From Norana najaformis (Eukaryota; Annelida; Clitellata; Crassiclitellata; Hormogastridae): a stretch of DNA of 64,000 bases. The DNA lies in assembly GCA_964023275.1 (NCBI GenBank), contig OZ029918.1, positions 37,402,977-37,466,976 of the forward strand, written 5' to 3'. Positions within the stretch are counted from its first letter, which is position 1. Every line of letters starts with the position of its first letter. The position numbers were made by a program, and so were the translations under genes. Positions 10,577-22,490 of this stretch are shown here, piece by piece. Below the pieces are notes generated by a model that had not been told where the DNA came from, did not search any database, and was given only the letters and a program-made list of their open reading frames with translations.

Positions 10577-13500
10577 ATGATTGAAAACGGCGAGTTGTCG
10601 CTTGTCCTAACAACGGCTGCAGCGACTGGAATCATCATCTCCTTCCTTCTCTTCATGAAGCGAAACGGAACGAAGGATGTGCGAAGACGATATCCACCTT
10701 CATTACCAGCTCGACCACTCCTCGGTGCGATTCTTCGTGGAGGAATGAGCATCCTGCCAGGCTACTTCATGAAATCAGCTGAGAAACTTGGTCCTATGTT
10801 TTCGTGTAACGTAGGAGTAAGGTAGGACCAAAAATATGGTATTAGTGTGCTAGACATAACGTCAACTATGTAACCCTCGATGGGAACCTATGTGTGTGCT
10901 TGAGCCCGCGAATGGTGAATTCTCAGGTTTCTGAGCATTTAGCGGTTCTAGATGAATTAGTTGTCCTTAAGAAACTTCACGGCCATTTAGGCTGGCGAAG
11001 ACAACGCTCTTATGTGAGTACTTGAAAGGTGATATATTAATGTCTAGATACATAAATGCATACACACATATATACATACACTCATTCATGGTCTTAGCTA
11101 GTCCCAGGCTCTGAAATATATAGCCCAGTTTCGTTCGTGTTGTTAATTCTGTGATGTCAATCACGTCTAAAATGAAGACGTATATCTTTCAACCTGCTTA
11201 CCCACTGTGACCTGGCTTCTGGTTTCCATGATCTATCAGAATTCTATCAGAATTCGATCCGGCGTTCTCTAACAGATTATGACTTTGATCGCGACAATAA
11301 TTTGAAGCGACCATCAGCTGATGGCTTGGACATTATGATAATGGAGTGTTTAACACTGATTTTACTTGTTCTGGTCTTGAGCGCTCCTGTTGAGCTCACC
11401 CCCTCCCAAGAGGTGCTTTACAAATCTTAAATTACCAAAAATACAATTAAAGTGGACCTATAGAAGCTTTTACATTCGACACTTACATGCAAAAATCCAT
11501 GATTACATATGTACAAAAAACAAACATACATGCATACATTCATTCAAACATACATACTTACAATCCATCATGCATGCATTTATGTATACATATATACATC
11601 GATCCATGTATGTAGACGTGAGATCCTGTAAGCCATAGCTTTGCCTTTTTTCAAGAACGAACCAAAATTTCTCCAAATTCTGGATCGAAAAAATTATGCA
11701 GAATCTTCTGACTCTTTATTGTTGATTCATATTTTAATATTTACACAGCCCTAGTTTATCAAAATCGCTGAAAAATCGTCATTAAGGAGAGGGGTAATTT
11801 CGACATATATGCCAGGTTTTAAATGTAGAACGAGTCACATATTCTTAAGATAACCTTGGTTAATTTATTGTCACCTATTCAACGAATAGGTGACAATAAA
11901 TATGCAAGTCATGAATATGTGACGCCGATGATAGAAATCTATAAGTTCAAAATGCTTTAAATCTGATTAAATGGGCCGATTTAAAAGCTGAATCTGGGTG
12001 AAAACGTACAAATCATAGAAACATACAATCACTGTCACATCAACAGTGTCCCTATTGAGCTAATTTTCTACTGCGTATGTGTGTTTTTTCAGACTGGTCG
12101 TCATCCTCAGTAGTAAACAGGCGATTTCAGAAGCCTTTCTTAGGCAATCGGAAGCCTTTGCCGACAGAATTGATATGTGGACAGAGAGGAATATTCTCAA
12201 CCCAAGCCTCAGAGGTTTGTAGATCCAGTAATTAAGTTATTCACCATGTTTAAGTTGCTGACTATGTGATGTGCTGTTGCTCACATTACACGGAAGTGGC
12301 GCCTCGAAACCATGTTCACGTTTTGGGTTGTGTTGTCCCTTACTGAACTGAAATAAAACGTTACTTTACACAATTGTATTGAATTGTATTGTATTACACC
12401 GTGCTCTATTTTATTGCATCGCATTCTAGGGTATTGTATATTAACTGAATTGTATTGTTTTATATTGAAATAAACCATGTGCTACAAACATTGAAGATTT
12501 TTATTATGCGAAAAGCATGTATATATCTACTTGATAGAGAGGTGGGTAGTTAGTTAGATAGATCAATCGACATACGGATGGACACACTGACAGACTCAAC
12601 AAGTATATACTACATAAGTATCGTATGTTTGCAACACGTTGATTTGCGATCTTTTATAATAACATGGAGCTTCAATTCAATGAAATGACTGACACTTTTT
12701 CTTGACTAGGTATAGTTTACGCAAGATACAACGATGCTTTAAAGAAGAACCATAAGCTGTGTCTCAGCATCCTCAAGGAGTTCGGATTCGGAGTCAACAG
12801 CGTTTCTGAGACTCGAATTCTTCAAGAAGTGGAATCACTAACCGAGGAAATTCTTAAACATAACGGCCATGCATTCGATCCAAAAATGTTGACTGTTTTT
12901 TCGACCTTCCGTGTAGTTTCAAGTATTCTTTTTGGTAAAACATTTTTGTCGTCGGGCAATTGGCATAAAAGAATAGCTGAGGGCATCACAGAGTATGCGA
13001 AAAACATTGATATTTTATTCAACTTTGTCCCTTTTGTGAGGTTTTTCCCCAACTTCCGCAGGAAGATCTCCTCTTTGGAGCAGTGCCGGGAAATGATTCT
13101 GAAAGGCATTGATGAAGGAATCGAATGCACTAAGTCTAATGATCGCGAGTCAACATTCGTGAGAAGATATATAGAAATTCAGGGGACCAATTACGACCGT
13201 CAGGACCTTCTCTACATCGTTCGAGATCTGTGCTTAGGTAGTGCACAGACCGTATCAACAACCCTGCATTGGGCAATGGTGGAATTAGCCAACCATCTTG
13301 AAGTTCAGACCCGTTTACAAAAGGAAATCGATGACGTGGTCCCAGAGGACAGGTTTCCTTCACTCGATGATAAACCGCGTTTGCCTTTCACGGAGGCTGT
13401 GATCCTGGAAGTCATGAGACATCGTACTGTTGTACCGCTTTATCTACCACACGCGACACTCAAGGACACGGAGGTTCTCGGATACTACATACCAAAAGGA

Positions 13501-14639
13501 TGCATGGTAATCATCTAGTTGTATGATTTTCGAAGTTTGACATTATTGTGGCTGGCGAATAGCACTTGTGTGTGGTTAAAATTATACGCTATGGCAATGA
13601 GTAGATACTGACCACAATATTGCTTCAGTGATTCGTAGGAAGTTGTCATCTTTACTGTGCCCTATTGTGAAAAAGCTAATATTTTATAGTATTATTGTTT
13701 TACGGTCGGTAATAATTGACAAGTTAGCAATTAACATCTTCTGGATGTTTAAAGCTTGTCTCAACTGCAAATTACATTGATTTTGTTTTCCTAGGTTATC
13801 GCTAACGCTTTCTGTGCTCACATGGACCCAAAGTCCTGGGCAGACCCGGAGAACTTCAGGCCGGAGAGATTCCTGGATGAAAATCACACGATAATTGGAA
13901 GTGAAAAAGTAATACCATTTGGACTGGGTATGATTCAGCGGATATATTTACATATATATATTATAAAGAATTATTTTAATTATTGCGAAGATTTATAAAT
14001 TTCAAGTCACTTAGCTACCGTCGCTTGACTTCCATTTTCTTTGACCTGTTGCATTTCGACTTGAATTTTCAACACTTTACGGAATTTGGCAAGGGTGCCA
14101 CGTTCAACTCCCATCAATTAATGCCTTGTGAATATTGATAACAGCGCTCTAGAAGTTATTAAATGACGCTGGATTATATCATCTTTTCCTTGAAGCATAG
14201 ACTCGAATCACTTACACTTAACCGAACTTCGCTGATGTTGCCATCTGAACTAAGAAAAAAATTTCTTTTTCTTGCCATTGAAACCAAACCTTAGTACTCC
14301 AAACTGGAAGTTTCAAGTTTATAATGAGTGTCTCACTGACCCTCATAATAATATGTGCCACTGAAATTCACATCCATCGTGTACGACTTCTGAAATCTTC
14401 GTTGAATTTATTTGACCCAATTTCTTTTCTTGTGGTCTGTTCTAGGAAAGCGTTCTTGCCTTGGAGAGATTCTGGGTCGTCAGGAGATCTTCCTCTTTCT
14501 CACGAGTCTTGTCCAGCGCTTCGATATCCGACCACCAGAGGGTCAGGACTCGATCAGAGTGAAGGAGATTATAAATTCAGTAATGCGCCCTTCGGAATTC
14601 GAAGTGAGACTGATTCCCAGAAGGAAGATCAAGAACTGA
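10577..14639 (+). CDS. Cytochrome P450, clan 2 (CYP2-like), gene 2, intact
   Basis: Exons 10577-10821, 12093-12214, 12710-13506, 13795-13927 and 14446-14639 give 496 residues, a normal CYP2 length. A membrane anchor (residues about 8-25) is followed by basic [11 protein letters not shown] and a [12 protein letters not shown] hinge, so the enzyme should sit on the ER and take electrons from P450 reductase. Landmarks are ExxR (EVMR, 356-359), FRPERFL (409-415) and [10 protein letters not shown] with heme ligand Cys437. Two features are odd. The usual C-helix WxxxR is LKKNH at 133-137, and the I-helix reads LGSAQTV, with Gln in place of the acid before Thr303. The start is chosen because all copies share it and it precedes the anchor. 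It is a near-copy of gene 4. The substrate is unknown. Confidence 0.92.
11863..11901. repeat. Perfect 18-bp hairpin in intron 1 of gene 2
   Basis: atttattgtcacctattc, a 3-base loop aac, then its exact reverse complement. Present in gene-2-type intron 1 only. Gene 3 and the two pseudogenes have only the left arm region. Confidence 0.85.
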
Positions 14640-14935
14640 AGATTTGGAAATATTTAGTTTCAGCTGGAAAAAAACATTTCTGTTGCGCAATGGTAATATT
14701 TTCAAGAATAATTCGAATAATGGCTTCACTATATATTGAGCATTCACTGAAGTCATTTGCAGTCACGTGTATTGCTTGCTAAAAGGCGGCCCTTGCTAGG
14801 CGGAATTAGATACCCGCAAGGAATGCCGTTTGCGCTGATGTAACCTGTTTACTTTATAATGGACTTGTATCTTTGTCACTTTTTGTAAATGTCGAATGAA
14901 TGAATAAACGAATGAATGAGTAGGCCCAACTGCCA
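14640..14935 (+). other. 3' UTR of gene 2 with poly(A) signal
   Basis: AATAAA at 14903-14908 lies 264 bp after the stop codon in a conserved context (cttgtatctttgtcac, then aatgaatgaataaacgaatg). The same hexamer is at nearly the same distance in genes 3-6 and in the deleted copy. The real cleavage site is not determined. Confidence 0.6.
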
Positions 14936-16400
14936 AGGCGTCTAAATCCTAAGCACAGCGCTGAATACGGTTCGCTGATTTCTCAAACCCCATGTTGCGG
15001 TTAACTCAGGAATTGGGCCAGAATGCATGCATCTAGCATCTTCGCATTAAACTTCGTGCTTAAAACTGGTGGACAAGTTCGAAACGGTGAAATCATTTTA
15101 ACATAGAGTCAAAGAACGTACGAGATGTGAGGTTTTTGATGTTCTTTTCCACGCAATATCCACACTTTCGTAATTGTTTTGTCTTTGTCTTGGTTCGCAG
15201 AGGAAGTTGAAGGTAGCCTGTATGAGTCAATATTTCTTATTTTGCCGTGTTATGGCGAGAATTATCTATGGAAAAATATTAGAAATACCGTCGATGGTGT
15301 AGTGTAATGCTCAAGCTGATTTGACACGAAATGACCAATTTCAGGCCTACAGCCTAATCGGAAGTTGCTACCAGACACTCGCGTGCAAGTAGCAATCAGG
15401 CTTTCTTTCGGGTGCTGTAAAAATCTTGACTAACGATTTTGACTACAAATTCACAATCATAAATTAAGCAGAATATTGCCGGCTACTTAGTTTACTTCAT
15501 ATAGCGACAGGTAACAGTAACACTTCCCAAAAAGAACAAGATATTGAATTTGCTTAATTTGTTGCCTTTAAAAATGCATAAATTTACTAGAGTGATAAAG
15601 AAAACGAAAGCGTCTGCAATTTGCTTCCAGATACAGATTGGGCCTACCAACAATTTTCCGATGGAAACTACTTAATTTTTATCTCGGTTCCGCTGAGGTG
15701 TTCAGCAGTCTTGTTAATAGTTGTTTTGTCTGCGATGCATTCGTATATCAGTCCTAAGTTTTATGTGACCTCGTTTTCATCTTAAAATAGCCTGTACTAC
15801 CAACAGCGGCCATCTACCTAACCTCGCCGCCTCCGTTTGTTGCCCGTATATGAGCAAAGGGCGAGTTTCTTATAATTTAAGTAGACACATACACGACATT
15901 CACACATTTAGATCTGTCAACAACATACGACAAGGTAAGGATCACGGTTTGTGTCTTGTATGTATTAATTGCTAGACGACAATATCTAATGGCAAGCCTG
16001 CATCTATTTGTCAATATAGCCGAAACTGCGAACTGATTATTAATCAAACTGGAACGAAACCATACTTAGAAGAAACTGAAGATTAAGCAGTTATTTCACC
16101 TACCATCTTCGGTATGGTCTGATATTGTCTATTTAGAGAGTCTCTCTCCCTCTCTATTTAAACATATCCGGCACTCCCTCGGGTCAGGTAAGAGGGGATC
16201 AGGCGGTGAGGGAGAAGACAGGTCACCAGCTCTCATATGCTGAGGTTGAGCAAAATGAAGACGTAGATACTTATGGTTTTACATATGGATTCCTCTCAGT
16301 GTTAACGAACGGGACAGCCATTCTTTTTCTTATTCAATCACATTTCTACCATTTGTATATTAGTAAGTATGCACATTGTCAGCGAACTCTCTCGAAGTAA
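14936..16400. other. Spacer between genes 2 and 3, no intact gene
   Basis: Common array spacer. At 15776-15940 it carries a decayed version of the signal-peptide-like frame seen at 7129, without a start codon but with the donor-like acgacaag|gtaagg kept. It also serves as an empty-site reference for LINE insertions at 36231 and 42424 (gagaattatctatggaaaaatattagaaatacc is uninterrupted here). A CT-rich stretch lies at 16138-16160. Confidence 0.5.
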
Positions 16401-16409
16401 CTGATCGAG

Positions 16410-16725
16410 TATCGAATCTCGATCCACCCGATTTAGCGTCGAGCTGAATAGCGACGCAGCCTCCTTGGAGGTCCTTGATGTATTAGAAATCAAAACAACT
16501 GACTCGTTAAATAAACTCCCCCCCAGAACTGCGACAGTTTTCTGACCAATCATACGAAGTCACCTATGCTCCACCGCTTGCAATTTCTGCTTCGGCCTTT
16601 CACTCAAAACTGAAAACATTCCTCTTCCACAGATCGTACCCTGGCTCCCCTTCTTTCTCTTACCTGTCTCTCCTCTCCAACTCCAAACACCACCCACCGT
16701 AGCTGCCACGCTGTCTCTCCATCAT
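16410..16725 (+). mobile_element. LINE ORF2 C-terminal fragment
   Basis: Close to 43630-43945: encodes a decayed LPPELRQF...LAISASAF.SKLKTFLFHRSYP tail. This is the pattern (LWNSLPxxLR...FKxxLKTxLF) at the C-terminus of L2/CR1-type ORF2. A run of extra C (actcccccccc) shifts the frame. The 3' terminus with the GATTAC tail is missing; sequence passes from ctctccatc to atagccgcagc. Confidence 0.6.
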
Positions 16726-17889
16726 AGCCGCAGCAATGATCCTTTCTAGTTGACCAAAGACCGCCTTGCTACAATGTCGTTCACCCAGAACAACAATCTA
16801 CCATAGCATCAGCTATAGCCTTTTAGCCAATTGCACGCCAGCCAGCCGATCTGACCCTCGGCTTAACCTAATTTCACCATCGAGTATCTCAGACGTCGAA
16901 CCAAACCAAACTTCGACTACTATCTTTTGTGTACAGTACTGCACGCCCCAATTGTATACCTAATATGCGCCCGCGCATCAGCCCTACAAACGGACACTCA
17001 CACTCCCCTTGGACACGCGAAAGGATCTCCAAAAATTAGAAACGCTTCAGTACAAAGTCCATAAAAAATGCATCGACACAGTTACATAGTTGGGCTTTGG
17101 ACAACAACGCCTTTTAGTTCGATTCTGTTTCATAACAAGGTAATTATTATGATCACTAAAATAAACGATGTTAATACCTTTGATTAATTAGATATGCAGT
17201 GAAAATCTAATTACTCTATTGCGCTGTTATCACAAAGCCCAAAGAATGATTCGATGACAGCGTAAAGTAAAATTCTAGCCAAAAATGTTTATCCATTGGA
17301 GAAGCTCAGTCAAAACTCAGCGGATCAAAAACTGGAACTCCCAAACTTTTGACAATACATTACAGAGCAGTACAACTGAAATATGCCACTGCACTCTTCT
17401 TAAAGTTCAGGGATGTACATTGAAGCCAGGCAACAAAAAACATTAAAACCGAAAAACAGACTGAAAAAACTGTGAATACCAGATACCAGAAAACCACTCG
17501 TGCCTCTGAAAACAAGCAGTAGGCCTATCATATGTTAGCGCTATCAGGTGTGAAATGAACGGCAAGTCCTGCAATGCACCTGTCCCGTTTGTCCCGGATC
17601 CTGGAATTCGACCAAGGCCCATTCAATGGTCAAAGATGTGATATCGAGCGCATTTTCTGCGTTCCACTAGGTACTTTGTAACGTTTAGCCTGCTTTTATA
17701 TAGAATGCCTTTATAATTAGAATGCGGCTCGAACATTGTTGTTCCTTTCGGGCTCACCTTTGATAATCCATGGCACCATAATGTTCAGAGATACATTTTC
17801 TAAATTTTTCATTGAACAATAAAAAATCGAAAAACAAAAATCGGTTCAGGCAAGTGTGGGAAATGCAGCAGTCCATTTCCGAGCTGATC
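16726..17889. other. Spacer upstream of gene 3
   Basis: Conserved array spacer, also seen upstream of genes 5 and 6 and of the deleted copy (for example aataaacgatgttaatacc and gaagccaggcaacaaaaaac). No open frame shared between copies and no RNA gene found. Confidence 0.5.
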
Positions 17890-18149
17890 GTACAAGTATA
17901 GGAACAGATTCAGATGCATCACGTGTATTTGATATAACCTCGACCAGTTGTGCGACCAGTAAGAATTTATTAAGCAGTTCCATTAATCCTAAAACTGACA
18001 AGACCGAGGCATAGAAGCAAGATCAAGGCTGCTGGCACCTGCATGAGAGCTAAAACCTCTAACTTATTCTGGAAAGAAAACACCAAAGCTCATTCTCACC
18101 TAAACAACAACGTAGCCTATCTAAGTAAGATTATTCTTGCATGTCTTAG
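17890..18149 (+). promoter_or_regulatory. Conserved 5' proximal block of gene 3, with E-box
   Basis: Same block as upstream of gene 2, but in the second sequence type: caagtataggaac near 17895, and a palindromic CACGTG at 17920-17925 that the gene 2 and gene 4 blocks lack. It ends tgcatgtcttag before the ATG. CACGTG is the classical bHLH E-box; its use here is inference. Confidence 0.4.
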
Positions 18150-21100
18150 ATGTTTGAAAACGGCGAGTTGTCAGTTGTCCTAACAACGGTTGCAGCGATT
18201 GGCATCATCATCTTCTTCCTTCTCTTCATGAAGCGAAACGAAACGAAGGATGCAAGAAGACGATATCCACCTTCATCACCAGCTCTACCACTCCTCGGTG
18301 CGATTCTTCGTGGAGGCATAAGCGTCCTGCCAAAATACTTCATGAAATCAGCGGGAAAACGTGGTCCTGTGATTTCATGCAACGTAGGAGGAAGGTAGGA
18401 AACAAAACATGGTATCAATAGTCGGTGCTAGACTTAACATCAACTGTCCACGCTGGATGGGAACCAATGTGTGTGTGCGCGAGCTCGCGAGTGGTGAATT
18501 CTCCGGTTTCTGAGCATTATATGGCTATAGGTGAGTGTGTTGTCCTAGGAAAAATTCAAGGCCATTTAAGTTGGCGAAGGTATCGGTCTGTTGGGGTACT
18601 TAAAAGGTGATATATTAATTTCTAGATACATAAATGCATATATTCTGCACATACATAAATGCACACACTCATGGTCTTAGCTGGTCCCGTGCTCTGAAAT
18701 TCATAGCCCAGTTTCGTTCGTTCCGTTAATTCTTTGACGTAATTCACGTCTAAACTGAACACGCGTGTCTTTAAACTTGCTTAATTAATCGCTGTGGCCT
18801 GGCTTTTGGTTTCCAAAATCTATGGAAATTCGATCCCGCTTCTACAAAGGATTATGATTTTGATCGCTGTAATTACTTAGAGCCACTATCAGCTGATGCC
18901 TTAGGCATTATGATAACGGAACCTTGAAGGCTTTAGATTAGACACATAAATGCAAAGATCCATAAAAACATATGTGGACAGAAACATACATTCATACATA
19001 CTTTTCACTTACAAACATGCATGTGTACATGCATCTATCCATGTATGTTTACGTTAAAACATCTGGGCCATATTTTCCATGATTTCAAGAGCAAACCAAA
19101 ATTTCTTCAAATTGAATGAACCAAATACGGAAAATCGTCTGACTCATTTCTTGACCTTATATTTGAATATTTGCACAGCTTGATTTTATGGGCTATCAAT
19201 TTCGCTGATAAACAGCAACAAACAGATGCCTTATTTCGACATATAAACCAGGTTTCACATGTTAAACCAATCACATACTCTAAACTTACCCTTGGTTTAT
19301 TTATTGTTACCTATTCGATGCATAACATGGTCATTGTTCAGGTCATTACTCAAAAAGGCTGAAAGACCTACACAAGCGTAATTCCTGACTCTGCGAAAGG
19401 GAAACATTTGTATAATCATTATGAATTGGGGGGCTTTAGACGCGAGCGAGAATTACTATCATTGCTGAACACCTAAGAGGAAGAAGATCAACGAGTGTCA
19501 AATCAGTGAGCCAATTCAAAAAGTATTTGAAATCTGATTAAATCACCAGATACATTAAGTGACACTTGGGAAAACGTTCAAATCATAGAGATGTATAACT
19601 GTTGTCACTTCTACAGTTTCCATATCGAGCTAATTTTCAGTGCGTATGTGTTTTTTCAGACTGGTGGTTATCCTCAACAGCAAAGAGGCGATTTCAGAAG
19701 CTTTGCTAAGACAATCGGAAGCCTTTGCCGACAGACCTGAGATCTGGACAGAAAGGAATATTCTCAACCCAACCCTCAGAGGTTTGTCGATCCACTTATA
19801 AAGTTACTGACAATGCGATGTGTTGTTGGTCACATTAGATAAGTGGCGCGCTGAAAGTATGGTGAAGTATTGCGTTTTGTTGTCCCTTACTCAACTGAAC
19901 TGAAACGTTCTTTCACTCTACTGCATCGCATTGTATTGTATCGCATTGTACTTTATTGCTTCCTTTTGCAATGCATTGTATTGTATTGTATTGAAATAAA
20001 CCACATGCTACAAACTTTTAAGGTTTTAAAATGCGAATACTGTCTACTAACTATTTGCATGATAGATAGTAAATAAATCCATTGATCAACGGTCGCACGG
20101 ACTGACGCATGGACAGACTCAATAAAAATCGTCTAGTTAAATACAGTAGGCTTAAGTTTGCAACACGTTCAACTGCGATCTTTTTAAACAACGTTAAATC
20201 TCAATTCAATTAACTGCCCAACATAATATTCTTGGCTAGGTATATCTTTCGCAAGATACAACGACGCTTATAAGAAGAACCATAAGCTTTGTCTCAGCAT
20301 CCTCAAGGAGTTTGGATTCGGAGTCAACAGCGTTTCTGAGACTCGAATTCTTCAAGAAGTGGAATCACTAACCGAGGAAATTCTTAAACTTAACGGTCAC
20401 CAATTTGATCCCAAAATGTTGACTGTTTTATCGACCTTCCGTGTAGTTTCAAGTATTCTTTTCGGTGAAACATTTTTGTCGTCGGGCAGTTGGCATAAAA
20501 GGATAGCTGAAGGCGTCAGGGAGTATTTGAAAAATCTCGAATTTGCATTCGACTTCGCACCCTTTTTGAGGTTTCTTCCCAACTTTCGTAGGAAGATCGC
20601 CTCTTTGGTGCAGTGCCACCAAGACATACTGAACGGCGTTGAAGAAGGAATCGAGTACAGCCAGTCTAATGATCGCGAGTCAACATTCGTGAGAAGATTT
20701 ATAGAAATTCAGGGGTCCGATTACGACCACCAGGATCTTCTACACATTCTTCGAGATCTCTGCTTCGGTAGTGCAGAGGGCGTATCATCAACGTTGCAGT
20801 GGGCATTGGTGGAATTAGCCAACCATCCAGAAGTCCAGACACGCTTTCAAAGGGAAATCGATGACGTGGTACCAGAGGACAGGTTTCCTTCACTCGATGA
20901 TAAACCGCGTTTGTCTTACACAGAGGCTGTGATTCTGGAAGTCATGAGACGTCGAACTGTTATACCGCTTTATCTACCACACGCGACACTTAAAGACACG
21001 GAGGTTCTCGGATACTACATACCCAAGGGATGCATGGTAATCATCTAATTACATGTTTTTCGTAATTGTGTCATTATTGTGGCTGGCGGTTAGCAACTAT

Positions 21101-22191
21101 GTGTGGTTAAAATTATACTCTATGGCAATTATCAGTTGAATAACACAACATTGCCAATCTGAATTGCCAATTGAGACTTTCGTTGTCATATTTACTGTGC
21201 TCTATTGTGAAGAAGCTATCACATTTTAGTATTATTATTTTACGATCGGTAATAATGACAAGTTAGCAATCAACATGTTCTGGATATTTTAAACTTGTAT
21301 CAAATGCAGATATACTGATTTTTCTTAACCTAGGTCCTGGCTAACGCTTTCTGTGCTCATATGGACCCAAAATCCTGGATAGACCCGGAGAACTTCAGAC
21401 CAGAGAGATTCCTGGACGAAGGTCACGCGATCATTGGAAGTGAAAATGTAATACCATTTGGACTGGGTATGATTCACCGGATATATTGTTAAGAATAATT
21501 TTAATTTATAATGTAAAAGTTATCAATTTCAACTCGCTTTACCATCGTAGCCTGACACCTGTTTTCTCTGACTTGCTGTTATTCGACTTAACATATTCAA
21601 CGCATTACAAGTTTTGACAGCGGGTTCGCTTTAAACGACCATTGTTTGATGCCGTATATTGTGTCATAGCGATTATATAGGATATACTGTATTCTAAAAC
21701 AGATTTTCTAATATTCTAGATATGTTGGATTAAGTCATATTACCGTTAAATCATAGACTTTACTGACTCATACTTAACTCAGCTCCACGGATATTGTTTG
21801 CTCAATTAAGATTATAAATTTTCTTTTTCTCATAATAGAAAGCTAACCTCATTTCTCCAGATTGGCAATTCAGGGCATTAGATAGTGGCTGACTGACCCA
21901 TACATATCTCGCATAAATGTTCACAGCGAATGAAATATATGTCTGAAGGCTTCGCAGAATTAAAATGACCCAACTGCTTTTTTGTGATCTGTCCTAGGAA
22001 AGCGTTCCTGCCTTGGAGAGATTCTTGGTCGTCAGGAGACCTTCCTCTTTCTCACGAGTCTCGTCCAGCGCTTCGATATCCGACCACCAGAGGGTCAGGA
22101 CTCGATCAGAGTGAAGGAGGTTATAACTTCAATAATGCACCCTTCGGATTTCGAAGTGAGACTGATTCCGAAAACGAAAATCAGCATCTAA
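18150..22191 (+). CDS. Cytochrome P450, clan 2 (CYP2-like), gene 3, intact
   Basis: Exons 18150-18394, 19660-19781, 20240-21036, 21334-21466 and 21998-22191 give 496 residues. This is the type member of the second subgroup, with N-terminus [23 protein letters not shown] at the exon 1 end, and C-terminus KTKISI with a TAA stop. ExxR (EVMR), FRPERFL and [10 protein letters not shown] are complete. C-helix positions 133-137 read YKKNH. The I-helix reads FGSAEGVSS: the threonine that normally protonates the iron-bound oxygen is Gly. In exon 1 GKRGPVIS differs from EKLGPMFS in the other subgroup. The gene-1-like and gene-2-like copies end RTMTKN or RRKIKN with TGA instead. With Gly at that position it may be a poorly coupled monooxygenase or have another role. 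Confidence 0.92.
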
Positions 22192-22490
22192 AGATTTGGA
22201 AATATTGAGTTTCACCGGCTAGGGACTTTGCTGTTGGTCAATACTAAGAATCGGAGGAATTATTCGCGTAATGTTGTTAATTATATATTGACCTATCGCT
22301 GAAGTTAATCGTCACCATTTGTAATGATTGCCAAGAGGAGGCCCTTATTAAGCAGATCTAGTTCTTTTCAGGGTCTGCCGTTGGCACTTTTATAACCTGC
22401 TTACTTTATGCTCGACTTGTATCTTTTTCAATATTTGGAAATGTCGAATTAATGAATAAATAAATGAATGAATAAACGAATGAATGATCA
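22192..22490 (+). other. 3' UTR of gene 3 with poly(A) signal
   Basis: AATAAA at 22455-22460, repeated a little further on in an AATG-rich run, about 264 bp after the stop codon as in genes 2 and 4-6. Confidence 0.6.

Larger units (their letters stand above)
7078..15270 (+). repeat. Segmental duplication, left copy (contains gene 2)
   Basis: From ggcatccgaatttcagtcc to the gcgagaattatctatg motif, this 8.2-kb stretch is near-identical to 28132-36230 through spacer, inserted LINE fragments, promoter, all exons and introns and 3' flank. Outside these limits the two copies diverge abruptly. Confidence 0.85.

Noticed and set aside
12822-13130. Open frames on the minus strand across exon 3 (also near 20397, 39994, 48050, 59360)
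   Set aside because: They are antisense shadows of the P450 exon; they recur only where the plus-strand exon is conserved and show no motifs.
14324-14782. 152-codon plus-strand frame running from intron 4 through exon 5 (also at 35284)
   Set aside because: Reads exon 5 in a different frame from the heme-loop frame and is not kept in genes 3, 5 or 6.
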